From contig UQAX01000071.1 in NCBI GenBank assembly GCA_900539145.1, forward strand, positions 1 through 6,512: a DNA stretch of 6,512 nt, given 5' to 3'. Shown here one piece after another: positions 1 to 5,653 of this stretch; the stretch's first letter is position 1; each line of letters starts with the position of its first letter. This DNA is from an uncultured Blautia sp. Its GTDB lineage: Bacteria; Bacillota; Clostridia; Lachnospirales; Lachnospiraceae. Position numbers and translations under genes: made by a program. A model generated the notes under the pieces. That model was not told where the DNA came from, searched no databases, and saw only the letters and a list, made by a program, of their open reading frames with translations.

Positions 1-2
1 AC

Positions 3-34
3 TCCGACTGCAGAAAAGTAGTCGGATATTTTTC
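3..34 (+). terminator. Rho-independent terminator of an off-window plus-strand gene
   Basis: The arms at 3-11 and 18-26 (TCCGACTGC / GTAGTCGGA) pair over 9 bp with one G-U wobble around an AGAAAA loop and are followed by TATTTTTC. The orientation of the T run makes this a plus-strand terminator, so a plus-strand gene probably ends just left of the window and converges on rlmD. No coding remnant of that gene is visible inside the window. Confidence 0.7.
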
Positions 35-71
35 TAGCGACACCTGAAAATTAAGCGCTTACCCCTTACAC

Positions 72-113
72 AAAAAAAAGAACTGCCAACACTTCATCGT
101 GTTAACAGTTCTT
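72..113 (-). terminator. Rho-independent terminator of rlmD
   Basis: Read on the minus strand, the arms at 99-113 and 78-92 form a 15-bp stem with two adjacent U-G wobbles and a GAUGAA loop. A run of U from the A tract at 72-77 follows directly. It begins 23 nt after the rlmD stop codon. On the plus strand the stem has two C-A mismatches and no immediate T run, so it should work mainly for rlmD. Confidence 0.88.
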
Positions 114-136
114 CTGTAAGTTCAGTTTATTATGTT

Positions 137-1600
137 TTATTTTTCTTCGTTCTTAATTCTATGGTAATCTTCCATATTGATGCTTAAGTCTACGTAAGAA
201 TCGGGCTTAGATTTTCGGTTGCTCAAGAGACACACCGTCTCCACATGCACCGTCTGACAAAATTGATCCACACAGCACACCTTCTCCACCTGATATCCTC
301 TCCCCAAAAACATCTCCAAATCCCTTGCCAGACTTGTAGGTTTACAGGAAATATACACCAGTTTATCCACACCATAATCAATAATCTTCGGCAATGCCTT
401 GGGATGAATTCCGTCTCTTGGAGGGTCCAACACAATAAAGTCCGGTTTTTCCTGAATATCATCCAGCACCTTCAGCACATCTCCCGCAATAAATCTGCAG
501 TTTTCAATTCCGTTCAAATGTGCATTTTCTCCTGCTGCCGTTACTGCTTCTTCCACAATCTCCACACCGATAACTTCTTTTGCCACAGAAGCCATAATCT
601 GTGAAATAGTACCAGTTCCGCTATAAAGGTCAAACACCGTCATTTCCTTTGTATCACCGATATATTCTCTGGCAGTTTTGTAAAGCACTTCTGCACCATA
701 AGAATTCGGCTGGAAAAAGGAGAACGGAGTAATCTTAAACTTCAATCCTAAAATTTCCTCATAAAAATAATCCTGTCCATAGAGAATTCTTGTTTCATCA
801 CTTCTTACCACATCAGAGAGAGAATTGTTAATAATATGCAGGAAACCTACAATTTTCCCTTCCAGCGGCAATGCTAATAATCGGTTTTGCAGCTCTGCAA
901 AATCTGTTTCGATTTCGCTTGTAGTTACCAAATTCACCAGAATTTCACCTGTTGTGTTTCCTCTGCGTAAAAGCAAATGGCGCAAAAATCCTATATGCTG
1001 CATCTTATGGTAATAAGAAAATCCTTCTTCTCTGCAATATTCCAAAATACAAGTAAGAATTTTTGTCATATCCTCATGTACCAGCTTGCAGTCACAGGCA
1101 TTTAACACATCATAAGTGCTTCCCTTTTTATGAAGTCCCAAAGATAACGGACCGTCTTTATATTCGTCTCCAAAGGAAAACTCCATTTTATTTCGATATG
1201 CAAATTCCTGCGGACTTCCTTTAATTCCCTCAAAAATATAATCCGGTTTGCCCTCTGCATTTATTTGTCCGCCTTTGATTACTGCTTCATCAATCAATTT
1301 CTTTACCTGTGCAGCTTTCATGTTCAACTGTTCCTCATAAGACATGGTCTGATACATACAGCCTCCACAGGCAGGAAAAATGCTACACACAGGCTCTCTT
1401 ACTTCCAACGGAGATTTCTCCAAAACCTCTAAAAGTCTCCCTTCTAAACGTGTGCCCTTTTTTTTGTTAATCATAAAACGAACCTTCTGTCCCGGAATTC
1501 CGTTTTTTACTCCGACTGTTTTTCCTTCTACCTGCACTTTTCCCTTATTTGGAAACTCCACTGTTTCAATAATTCCTTCGTAAATTTCTCCCTTTTTCAA
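137..1600 (-). CDS. rlmD: 23S rRNA (uracil-C5)-methyltransferase, RlmD/RlmCD (RumA) family
   Basis: This 487-residue protein transfers a methyl group from S-adenosylmethionine to C5 of uridine in 23S rRNA. The E. coli RlmD target is U1939; Gram-positive RlmCD enzymes can modify both U747 and U1939, so the exact specificity is open. Residues 1-60 form a TRAM RNA-binding domain. Cys72, Cys78, Cys81 and probably Cys171 match the four ligands of the RumA iron-sulfur cluster. FQPN is at 297-300, the SAM-binding loop DLYSGTGTIS at 324-333 and LDPPRDG at 391-397. The nucleophile is Cys419 in YISCKPTSLARDL, and Glu455 in VHVETV is the expected general base. A short polar tail follows residue 460. The start is TTG, supported by AGAAAGGA about 8 nt upstream; the next in-frame ATG (residue 43) would cut into the TRAM domain. 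It stands as a single gene with its own terminator and an unusual structured leader. Confidence 0.96.
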   Translation of the reverse strand: MKKGEIYEGIIETVEFPNKGKVQVEGKTVGVKNGIPGQKVRFMINKKKGTRLEGRLLEVLEKSPLEVREPVCSIFPACGGCMYQTMSYEEQLNMKAAQVKKLIDEAVIKGGQINAEGKPDYIFEGIKGSPQEFAYRNKMEFSFGDEYKDGPLSLGLHKKGSTYDVLNACDCKLVHEDMTKILTCILEYCREEGFSYYHKMQHIGFLRHLLLRRGNTTGEILVNLVTTSEIETDFAELQNRLLALPLEGKIVGFLHIINNSLSDVVRSDETRILYGQDYFYEEILGLKFKITPFSFFQPNSYGAEVLYKTAREYIGDTKEMTVFDLYSGTGTISQIMASVAKEVIGVEIVEEAVTAAGENAHLNGIENCRFIAGDVLKVLDDIQEKPDFIVLDPPRDGIHPKALPKIIDYGVDKLVYISCKPTSLARDLEMFLGRGYQVEKVCCVDQFCQTVHVETVCLLSNRKSKPDSYVDLSINMEDYHRIKNEEK

Positions 1601-1604
1601 ATTA

Positions 1605-1655
1605 TAATTCCTTTCTGTCTTTTATTACATAAAAAGATTGCGCAACAGCGCAATC
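1605..1655 (-). promoter_or_regulatory. Terminator-like hairpin just upstream of rlmD, with rlmD ribosome binding site
   Basis: On the minus strand the perfect 8-bp stem GATTGCGC / GCGCAATC (arms at 1648-1655 and 1636-1643, loop TGTT) is followed at once by TTTTTATG, the form of an intrinsic terminator. It ends about 30 nt before the rlmD TTG codon, with the ribosome binding site AGAAAGGA in between. It may stop transcription reading through from the small membrane-protein gene, or act as an attenuator in an rlmD leader. A weak promoter for rlmD could overlap it (TTGCGC, 18 nt, TGTAAT, on the minus strand), which would leave a leader of only about 15 nt. I cannot decide between these readings. 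Confidence 0.6.
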
Positions 1656-1750
1656 TCCGCACACGAGCGGTTCATATAGTGATAACTTCATCTCTGCGAG
1701 CTTATCATCCTTGCGAAGCCTTTTTGTCTCATAGGACGCAATTTCTTATG
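1656..1750 (-). other. Structured intergenic element upstream of rlmD, unrecognised
   Basis: Between the terminator of the small membrane-protein gene and the rlmD hairpin lies a stretch with more structure than a plain spacer. Two 13-mers 17 bp apart, TTCGCAAGGATGA and CTCGCAGAGATGA (minus strand; 1705-1717 and 1688-1700), agree at 10 of 13 positions. TGATAA / TTATCA (1702-1707 and 1680-1685) can pair around a 16-nt loop. CCGC / GCGG (1667-1670 and 1657-1660) can pair around TCGTGT. Two minus-strand reading frames are open across part of it: 14 codons from an ATG ending at 1688, and a frame ending at 1602. It may be a leader RNA, an interspersed intergenic repeat or a tiny gene. I do not recognise a known RNA family. 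Confidence 0.45.
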
Positions 1751-1784
1751 AAACAAAAGAAGCTCCGGTCTCCCGAAGCTTCTT
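1751..1784 (-). terminator. Rho-independent terminator of the small membrane-protein gene
   Basis: On the minus strand AGAAGCTTCGG pairs with CCGGAGCTTCT around a GAGA tetraloop of the GNRA type. Together with one closing A-U pair this gives arms 1773-1784 and 1757-1768, about 12 bp with one U-G wobble. The stem is followed by TTTTGTTTC. It starts 9 nt after the TAG stop of the gene ending at 1794. The stable loop and U tract make a strong terminator and separate that gene from rlmD. Confidence 0.88.
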
Positions 1785-1793
1785 GTTTCTTTC

Positions 1794-2027
1794 CTATTTA
1801 TCTTCTTCGTCCTCATCCTCGTCTTCAAAATAGTCATCGAAGTCATCATCAAAGTCTTCTTCGAAATCTTCCAGATAATCCGGTGTAAAGAAGCGGTAAA
1901 CTGCATAAGCAATTCCTGCGATTGCTGCTACTGCACCAATAATTGCCAATACCCATAATACCGTATTTTTGTTTTTTTCTTCCTCTTTCTTCTGTAATGC
2001 TGTGATTAAATCCTCAATACGATTCAT
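1794..2027 (-). CDS. Small single-pass membrane protein with highly acidic C-terminal tail, unknown function
   Basis: I do not recognise a named family. From the chosen ATG the product is 77 residues. Residues 1-20 are polar and lysine-rich. Residues 22-44 form one hydrophobic, Ala/Ile-rich membrane helix (TVLWVLAIIGAVAAIAGIAYA at its core). Residues 50-77 are an extreme acidic tail with 20 Asp/Glu in 27 positions, in which aromatic residues recur every four positions (Y51, F55, F59, F63, F67). There is no cleavable signal peptide pattern. The charge distribution suggests the N-terminus inside and the acidic tail outside, but that is a prediction. An upstream in-frame TTG at 2093 would give 99 residues. 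I reject it because it lies about 6 nt from the predicted transcript start and has no good ribosome binding site, whereas GAGAGG lies about 12 nt before the ATG. The gene has its own promoter and terminator, so it is probably monocistronic. Confidence 0.78.
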   Translation of the reverse strand: MNRIEDLITALQKKEEEKNKNTVLWVLAIIGAVAAIAGIAYAVYRFFTPDYLEDFEEDFDDDFDDYFEDEDEDEEDK

Positions 2028-2105
2028 ATACTGCACCGTCCTCTCTTTTTTACAAGCTATTGTAAAATCTTTTTGAAAGCTGTTGTTTCCCAACTTTTTT
2101 CTTCT

Positions 2106-2114
2106 ATTATACCA
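2106..2114 (-). promoter_or_regulatory. Extended -10 promoter of the small membrane-protein gene
   Basis: The minus strand reads TGGTATAAT, a perfect TATAAT with the TGn extension. There is no convincing TTGACA 17 bp upstream, which is common for extended -10 promoters. Transcription would start near 2099, giving a leader of about 70 nt before the ATG at 2027. Confidence 0.65.
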
Positions 2115-2130
2115 CGGTAATCTGAATTTT

Positions 2131-2161
2131 ACTATCCCTTCTTATATTTTTCAAGGGTAGT
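2131..2161. other. Weak hairpin in the pcrA to small-gene spacer
   Basis: ACTATCCCTT (2131-2140) and AAGGGTAGT (2153-2161) pair over 9 bp with one bulged T. A T-rich run follows only on the plus strand, where no gene would need it. On the minus strand A residues follow, so it is a poor terminator for pcrA. I see no other terminator between the pcrA stop and the next promoter, so some pcrA transcripts may run into the small gene. Confidence 0.35.
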
Positions 2162-2189
2162 TTTCTAATTTTCTGTTTTCTAAAACTTC

Positions 2190-4400
2190 TTAAATTTTTT
2201 TCAATTTTGCAAAAGATGCGAACATTTTTTTCACGCCGACCTTATCAAAGTTCACAGTTACCTCGTAATCTCTGCCCCCTTCGGTAATGTCTGTTACTAC
2301 GCCTGCACCAAACTTAATATGTTTCACCGTATCGCCCACTCCATAATCAAGTCCTTGGGCTTTTTTCACCTCAAACTGCTTTGGAATAAAAGCAGGCTGC
2401 TTAAATGCCTGTTTCATCTGCTGATAAGATGTGGGCATTGGGATTTCTTTTAGTTTTTTCTCAGGAAACTCTCTACCTAATTCCACTAATTCCCTTGGAA
2501 TTTCTTTGATAAATCTGGACACTTTATTATATTGTGTTTCCCCTCTAATCATTCGCTGCTGCGCACAGGAAAGAGTTAATTCCTTCATAGCTCTTGTAAT
2601 TCCAACATAGCAAAGGCGTCGTTCTTCTTCAATTTCCGTAGGATCATCTGCTGTAATTGTCATATAACTTGGGAAGATACCGTCTTCCATACCTGCCAGA
2701 TATACATAAGGAAATTCCAGTCCTTTTGCACTGTGCAGAGTCATCAATAGCACCTGATTATCATCCCCGTCCACAGAGTCAATGTCCGCTACCAAGGCTA
2801 CTTCTTCTAAAAATCCTGATAAAGTAGGCGTTTCATCTTCTTCCTCATAGGAAACCACTTTTGTAATCAATTCGTCAATATTCTCAATTCGAGCCTCTGC
2901 TTCATCTGTGCCTTCCTTTTGCAGTTCTTCCACATACCCTGTACTTTCTATAATATCCTTTAAGAGCTCAGAAGGTGAAAGAAATTCCTGCTTACTTCTT
3001 AACGTTTGAATAAACGTAACAAAAGGCTCTACTTTCACTGCTGCTCTGCCGATAGACGGAATTTGTTCTGCTTCACGAAGTGCATCATAAAATCCCATTC
3101 CTCTTTCGCTGGCATAATCCTGCACACGGCTTAAAGTCGTTGCACCAATTCCTCTTTTGGGCACATTGATAATTCTTCTGACTGCCAAATCATCTTTTGC
3201 ATTGTCTACGGTTTTCAAATATGCCAGCAAATCTTTGATTTCTTTTCTGGCATAGAAGTTTACACCACCTACCAGCTTATAAGGAATATTTGCCATCAAA
3301 AGTTTTTCTTCGAAAAGACGTGACTGGGCATTTGTTCGGTACAATACTGCAAAGTCACGATATTCTCCGTCGCCTTCTCTCACCTTTTTGCTGATTTCGC
3401 CTACTACATATTCTGCTTCTTCATACGCATTCATAAACTGTCTGAAATGAAGCTTTTCACCTTCTTCATTCTCTGTCCAAAGAGTTTTCCTCTTTCTCTC
3501 CATGTTATTTTGAATAACCTGATTTGCCGCATTTAAAATATTCTGCGTTGAACGGTAATTCTGCTCCAGTCGGATTACCTTTGCGTTGGAAAATACCTTT
3601 TCAAATCCCAGAATATTTCCGATATTTGCTCCTCTGAATTTGTAAATAGACTGGTCATCATCACCTACCACACAGAGATTTTGATATTTGCTTGCCAGAA
3701 GGCTTACAAATTTAAACTGTGCCGTATTGGTATCCTGATATTCATCCACCATAATATAACGGAAACGCTCCTGAAAATATTTCAACACATCAGGACTAGA
3801 CTGAAAAAGCTCTACGGTTTTTACAATTAAATCATCAAAATCCAGTGCATTGTTTTTCTTCAGCTCTTTTTGATATTCCTTATATGCCAAAATAACTTTT
3901 TTCTTGGAGAAATCTGCCATATTTTGGATTTCATATTCTTCCGGACTGATAAGCTCATCTTTCGCAGAAGAAATCGCCGCCAAAATCGCTTTTTCTTTAT
4001 AAATCTTTGTATCAATATCAAGACGTTTACAGATATCCTTCATCAAAGTTTTCTGGTCATCTGCATCGTAAATCGTAAAATTGGTATCATATCCCAAACG
4101 GTCGATAAAACGGCGAAGCATACGCACACAACTGGAATGAAAGGTAGATACCCAAATACTTTCTGCGCCAAATCCTACGATTTTATCTACTCTTTCACGC
4201 ATTTCCCCTGCTGCCTTATTGGTAAAAGTGATAGCCATGATATTCCACGGATTTACACCTTTTTCTTCTATTAAATAGGCAATTCTATGGGTAAGAACTC
4301 TGGTTTTTCCTGAACCTGCGCCTGCCAGAATAAGCACCGGTCCTTCGGTATGAAAAACAGCTTCTCTTTGCTCTGTATTCAATGTATCATAGATACTCAT
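2190..4400 (-). CDS. pcrA: ATP-dependent DNA helicase PcrA (UvrD/Rep superfamily 1A)
   Basis: This 736-residue protein is a full-length PcrA, the essential 3'-5' helicase of Firmicutes that acts in nucleotide excision repair, displaces RecA, supports rolling-circle plasmid replication and binds RNA polymerase. All SF1A motifs are present in order: Q motif LNTEQREAV (7-15), Walker A GAGSGKT (27-33), Ia TFTNKAAGEM (59-68), II VDEYQD (218-223), III VVGDDDQSIYKFRGA (245-259), IV QNYRS (280-284), V LMTLHSAKGLEF (552-563) and VI ERRLCYVGITRA (593-604). The last 50 or so residues (YGVGDTVKHIKFGAGVVTDI onward) form the Tudor-like domain that contacts RNA polymerase in Bacillus PcrA. The ATG has GGAGG 10 nt upstream. 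The gene is divergent from the DUF1836 gene and is not next to pcrB or ligA within this window. A possible LexA box overlaps its predicted start of transcription. Confidence 0.98.
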   Translation of the reverse strand: MSIYDTLNTEQREAVFHTEGPVLILAGAGSGKTRVLTHRIAYLIEEKGVNPWNIMAITFTNKAAGEMRERVDKIVGFGAESIWVSTFHSSCVRMLRRFIDRLGYDTNFTIYDADDQKTLMKDICKRLDIDTKIYKEKAILAAISSAKDELISPEEYEIQNMADFSKKKVILAYKEYQKELKKNNALDFDDLIVKTVELFQSSPDVLKYFQERFRYIMVDEYQDTNTAQFKFVSLLASKYQNLCVVGDDDQSIYKFRGANIGNILGFEKVFSNAKVIRLEQNYRSTQNILNAANQVIQNNMERKRKTLWTENEEGEKLHFRQFMNAYEEAEYVVGEISKKVREGDGEYRDFAVLYRTNAQSRLFEEKLLMANIPYKLVGGVNFYARKEIKDLLAYLKTVDNAKDDLAVRRIINVPKRGIGATTLSRVQDYASERGMGFYDALREAEQIPSIGRAAVKVEPFVTFIQTLRSKQEFLSPSELLKDIIESTGYVEELQKEGTDEAEARIENIDELITKVVSYEEEDETPTLSGFLEEVALVADIDSVDGDDNQVLLMTLHSAKGLEFPYVYLAGMEDGIFPSYMTITADDPTEIEEERRLCYVGITRAMKELTLSCAQQRMIRGETQYNKVSRFIKEIPRELVELGREFPEKKLKEIPMPTSYQQMKQAFKQPAFIPKQFEVKKAQGLDYGVGDTVKHIKFGAGVVTDITEGGRDYEVTVNFDKVGVKKMFASFAKLKKI

Positions 4401-4436
4401 TGTTGTTTATCCTCCATCTAAACTCCTGCTACTGTC

Positions 4437-4483
4437 AAAACATTTGTTCTTCTAATATAACATATCCCTTTTTAACAAAGCAA
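4437..4483 (-). promoter_or_regulatory. Probable pcrA promoter with candidate LexA (SOS) operator
   Basis: On the minus strand TGTTATATT (4454-4462) is an extended -10 site, with a weak -35 (TTGCTT, 4478-4483) 18 bp upstream. Transcription would begin near 4447, about 47 nt before the ATG. Four bases after the -10 lies AGAACAAATGTTTT (4437-4450). This fits the Bacillus LexA consensus CGAACRNRYGTTYG at 12 of 14 positions, failing only at the outer C and G. A repressor there would cover the transcription start. The promoter is inferred; the operator is a consensus match by eye and has not been tested. Confidence 0.5.
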
Positions 4484-4532
4484 GTATAAAAATATGTCAA
4501 CTTGTTTTCTTTGTCAAATCTGAAATCTCCTC

Positions 4533-4561
4533 TTTACAAATAGTATTCAAAACCATATAAT
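4533..4561 (+). promoter_or_regulatory. Sigma-A promoter of the DUF1836 gene
   Basis: TTTACA (4533-4538) and TATAAT (4556-4561) are separated by exactly 17 bp, close to the ideal housekeeping promoter. The predicted transcription start near 4568 leaves a very short leader of about 13 nt that consists almost only of the ribosome binding site (AGAGGTG at 4569-4575). Confidence 0.8.
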
Positions 4562-4580
4562 AGGGAGTAGAGGTGATAAC

Positions 4581-5192
4581 ATGACGATAGACACAAAAGA
4601 TATTTTAAACAGCATCTTAGCCAGTATTTCACGGATTGATTATATCAAACCGGAAGAAATCCCCGGCATTGATTTATATATGGACCAGGTCACAACATTC
4701 ATGGAAAACCACTTATCTTCTTCTAAGCGTCATCCCGAAGATAAAGTATTGACAAAAACCATGATTAACAACTATGCCAAAAATCATTTGCTCCCCCCTC
4801 CTGTAAAGAAAAAATATTCTCGGGAACATATTTTGATGCTGACATTTATCTATTATTTTAAAAACATTATGTCCATCAATGATATACAGGTTCTTTTAGG
4901 ACCCATTGCAGAGGAATTTTTTCCGGGAAACGGCAGTCTGAAATTAACAGAAGTGTATCAGGAAATTATGGATTTGGAATTAGAGCAGATTGAGCCGCTT
5001 ATAAAAGACGTTACCAGAAAATTTAACAAAGCCCGTTCTTCTTTTTCTAATGCAGATGAAAAAGAGCAGGATTTTCTTCAAAAATTTGCATTTATCTGTA
5101 TGTTAAGCTTTGATGTTTATGTAAAAAAGCAGGTAATTGAAAATCTCATTGACCAGATGGCAACACAAGAACCATCCACAAATCAGGACTGA
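4581..5192 (+). CDS. DUF1836 domain-containing protein, probable MerR-like DNA-binding regulator
   Basis: This 203-residue protein belongs to the DUF1836 family, which is common in clostridia and lactic acid bacteria and has no established function. Residues 56-107 resemble a MerR-type winged helix: a first helix LTKTMINNYAK, a proline-rich turn and basic wing (LLPPPVKKKYS), then REHILMLTFIYYFKNIMSINDIQVLLG-like helices. The rest (about 120-192) is predicted helical and acidic to mixed in charge, possibly for dimerisation or ligand binding. There is no membrane segment or signal peptide. ATG 4581 is chosen because AGAGGTG lies about 6 nt upstream and directly after the predicted transcription start. 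The gene is alone on its strand, divergent from pcrA and convergent with the TrpR-like gene. The family assignment is firm; the regulatory role is inferred from the fold-like pattern. Confidence 0.88.
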   Translation: MTIDTKDILNSILASISRIDYIKPEEIPGIDLYMDQVTTFMENHLSSSKRHPEDKVLTKTMINNYAKNHLLPPPVKKKYSREHILMLTFIYYFKNIMSINDIQVLLGPIAEEFFPGNGSLKLTEVYQEIMDLELEQIEPLIKDVTRKFNKARSSFSNADEKEQDFLQKFAFICMLSFDVYVKKQVIENLIDQMATQEPSTNQD

Positions 5193-5210
5193 TTTTCTAT
5201 CTGAAAGTAC

Positions 5211-5270
5211 AAAAAAGCTGTGACATAAGTCGCCCTGTTTACCAGCCACCTATGCCACAGCTCTTTCTTT
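5211..5270. terminator. Shared bidirectional terminator between convergent genes
   Basis: Arms at 5216-5230 and 5248-5262 form a stem of about 15 bp (two G-U wobbles on the minus-strand RNA; A-C mismatches at the same places on the plus strand) with a 17-nt loop. On the minus strand it is followed by a run of U from the A tract at 5211-5216. On the plus strand it is followed by CTTTCTTTATTTTTC. It begins 6 nt after the minus-strand TrpR-like stop codon and 23 nt after the plus-strand DUF1836 stop codon. It is expected to be stronger for the minus-strand gene. Confidence 0.85.
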
Positions 5271-5559
5271 ATTTTTCTTCTACTCTTTCGAAAACCATGT
5301 CGTATCCGTCATTTCCATAATTCAGACTTCTATTAACACGGCTGATTGTTGCAGTAGATGCCCCTGTCTTTTCTGAAATTTCCAGATAAGTTCTCTTTTC
5401 TTTCAACATTTTCGCCACTTCAAAACGCTGAGATAAAGATAAAATTTCATTCACAGTGCAAACATCTTCAAAAAACAGATAACATTCCTCTCTGTTTTTT
5501 AAACTTAAAATTGCATCAAACAGTGAATCAACAGCCTCTGTGTGAATTTTTTTACTCAT
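5269..5559 (-). CDS. YerC/YecD family TrpR-like DNA-binding protein
   Basis: This 96-residue protein is a typical member of the YerC/YecD family, distant relatives of the tryptophan repressor found across Firmicutes. It is all-helical in prediction. A helix-turn-helix lies at about 57-78 (TYLEISEKTGASTATISRVN), preceded by the conserved stretch NEILSLSQRFEVAKMLKEKR (37-56) that in TrpR-like folds forms the dimer core. The ligand and target genes of the family are not established, so tryptophan binding should not be assumed. ATG 5559 has AAGGAGAA about 8 nt upstream. In Bacillus subtilis yerC lies next to pcrB-pcrA; here one gene separates it from pcrA. It may be transcribed with the PHP gene upstream (94-nt gap with no clear terminator) and may also use its own promoter. 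Confidence 0.93.
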   Translation of the reverse strand: MSKKIHTEAVDSLFDAILSLKNREECYLFFEDVCTVNEILSLSQRFEVAKMLKEKRTYLEISEKTGASTATISRVNRSLNYGNDGYDMVFERVEEK

Positions 5560-5607
5560 AATTTCGTTCTCCTTACATTTGTAGTGTACGCCCCATTCCT
5601 CCTATAT

Positions 5608-5636
5608 ATAGTAGCACAGTAAATTTTTAAAGTAAA
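5608..5636 (-). promoter_or_regulatory. Possible promoter of the YerC-like gene
   Basis: On the minus strand TTTACT (5631-5636) and TACTAT (5608-5613) are 17 bp apart, and the -10 carries a TGC extension. The start would be near 5601, about 42 nt before the ATG. A palindrome CTATATATAG (5602-5611) overlaps the -10 and could be an operator, but AT-rich palindromes of this length are common by chance. Confidence 0.4.
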
Positions 5637-5653
5637 GAAAAGACGTTAATTTT

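Noticed and set aside
53..60. Palindrome AAGCGCTT near the left edge
   Set aside because: It is only 8 bp, stands alone between two terminators, and has no promoter next to it.
245..258. Differences of PcrA motif III and other motifs from textbook forms (GDDDQSIYKFRGA)
   Set aside because: GDDDQSIY with K/G-F-RGA is, to my knowledge, usual in clostridial PcrA and leaves the catalytic residues intact. The coordinates given are protein residues 245-258 of PcrA, not DNA positions.
223..1583. Several open frames on both strands inside rlmD (such as 245-604, 825-1013, 1380-1583)
   Set aside because: They are shadows of rlmD; the rlmD frame carries all family motifs and the others have no start signals or domain-like features.
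1679..1912. Open frames on both strands overlapping the small membrane-protein gene and its terminator
   Set aside because: They cross the GNRA-loop terminator, lack ribosome binding sites and have low-complexity residue content. The small membrane protein has a promoter, a membrane helix and a terminator in agreement.
3870..4274. 134-codon plus-strand open frame antisense to pcrA
   Set aside because: It lies fully inside the strongly supported pcrA frame, has no ribosome binding site, and its residue make-up (runs of Phe, Ile, Cys, His) is what the reverse of a coding strand gives.
5358..5561. 67-codon plus-strand open frame antisense to the YerC-like gene
   Set aside because: It is fully covered by a complete YerC/YecD-family protein on the other strand and has no initiation signals.
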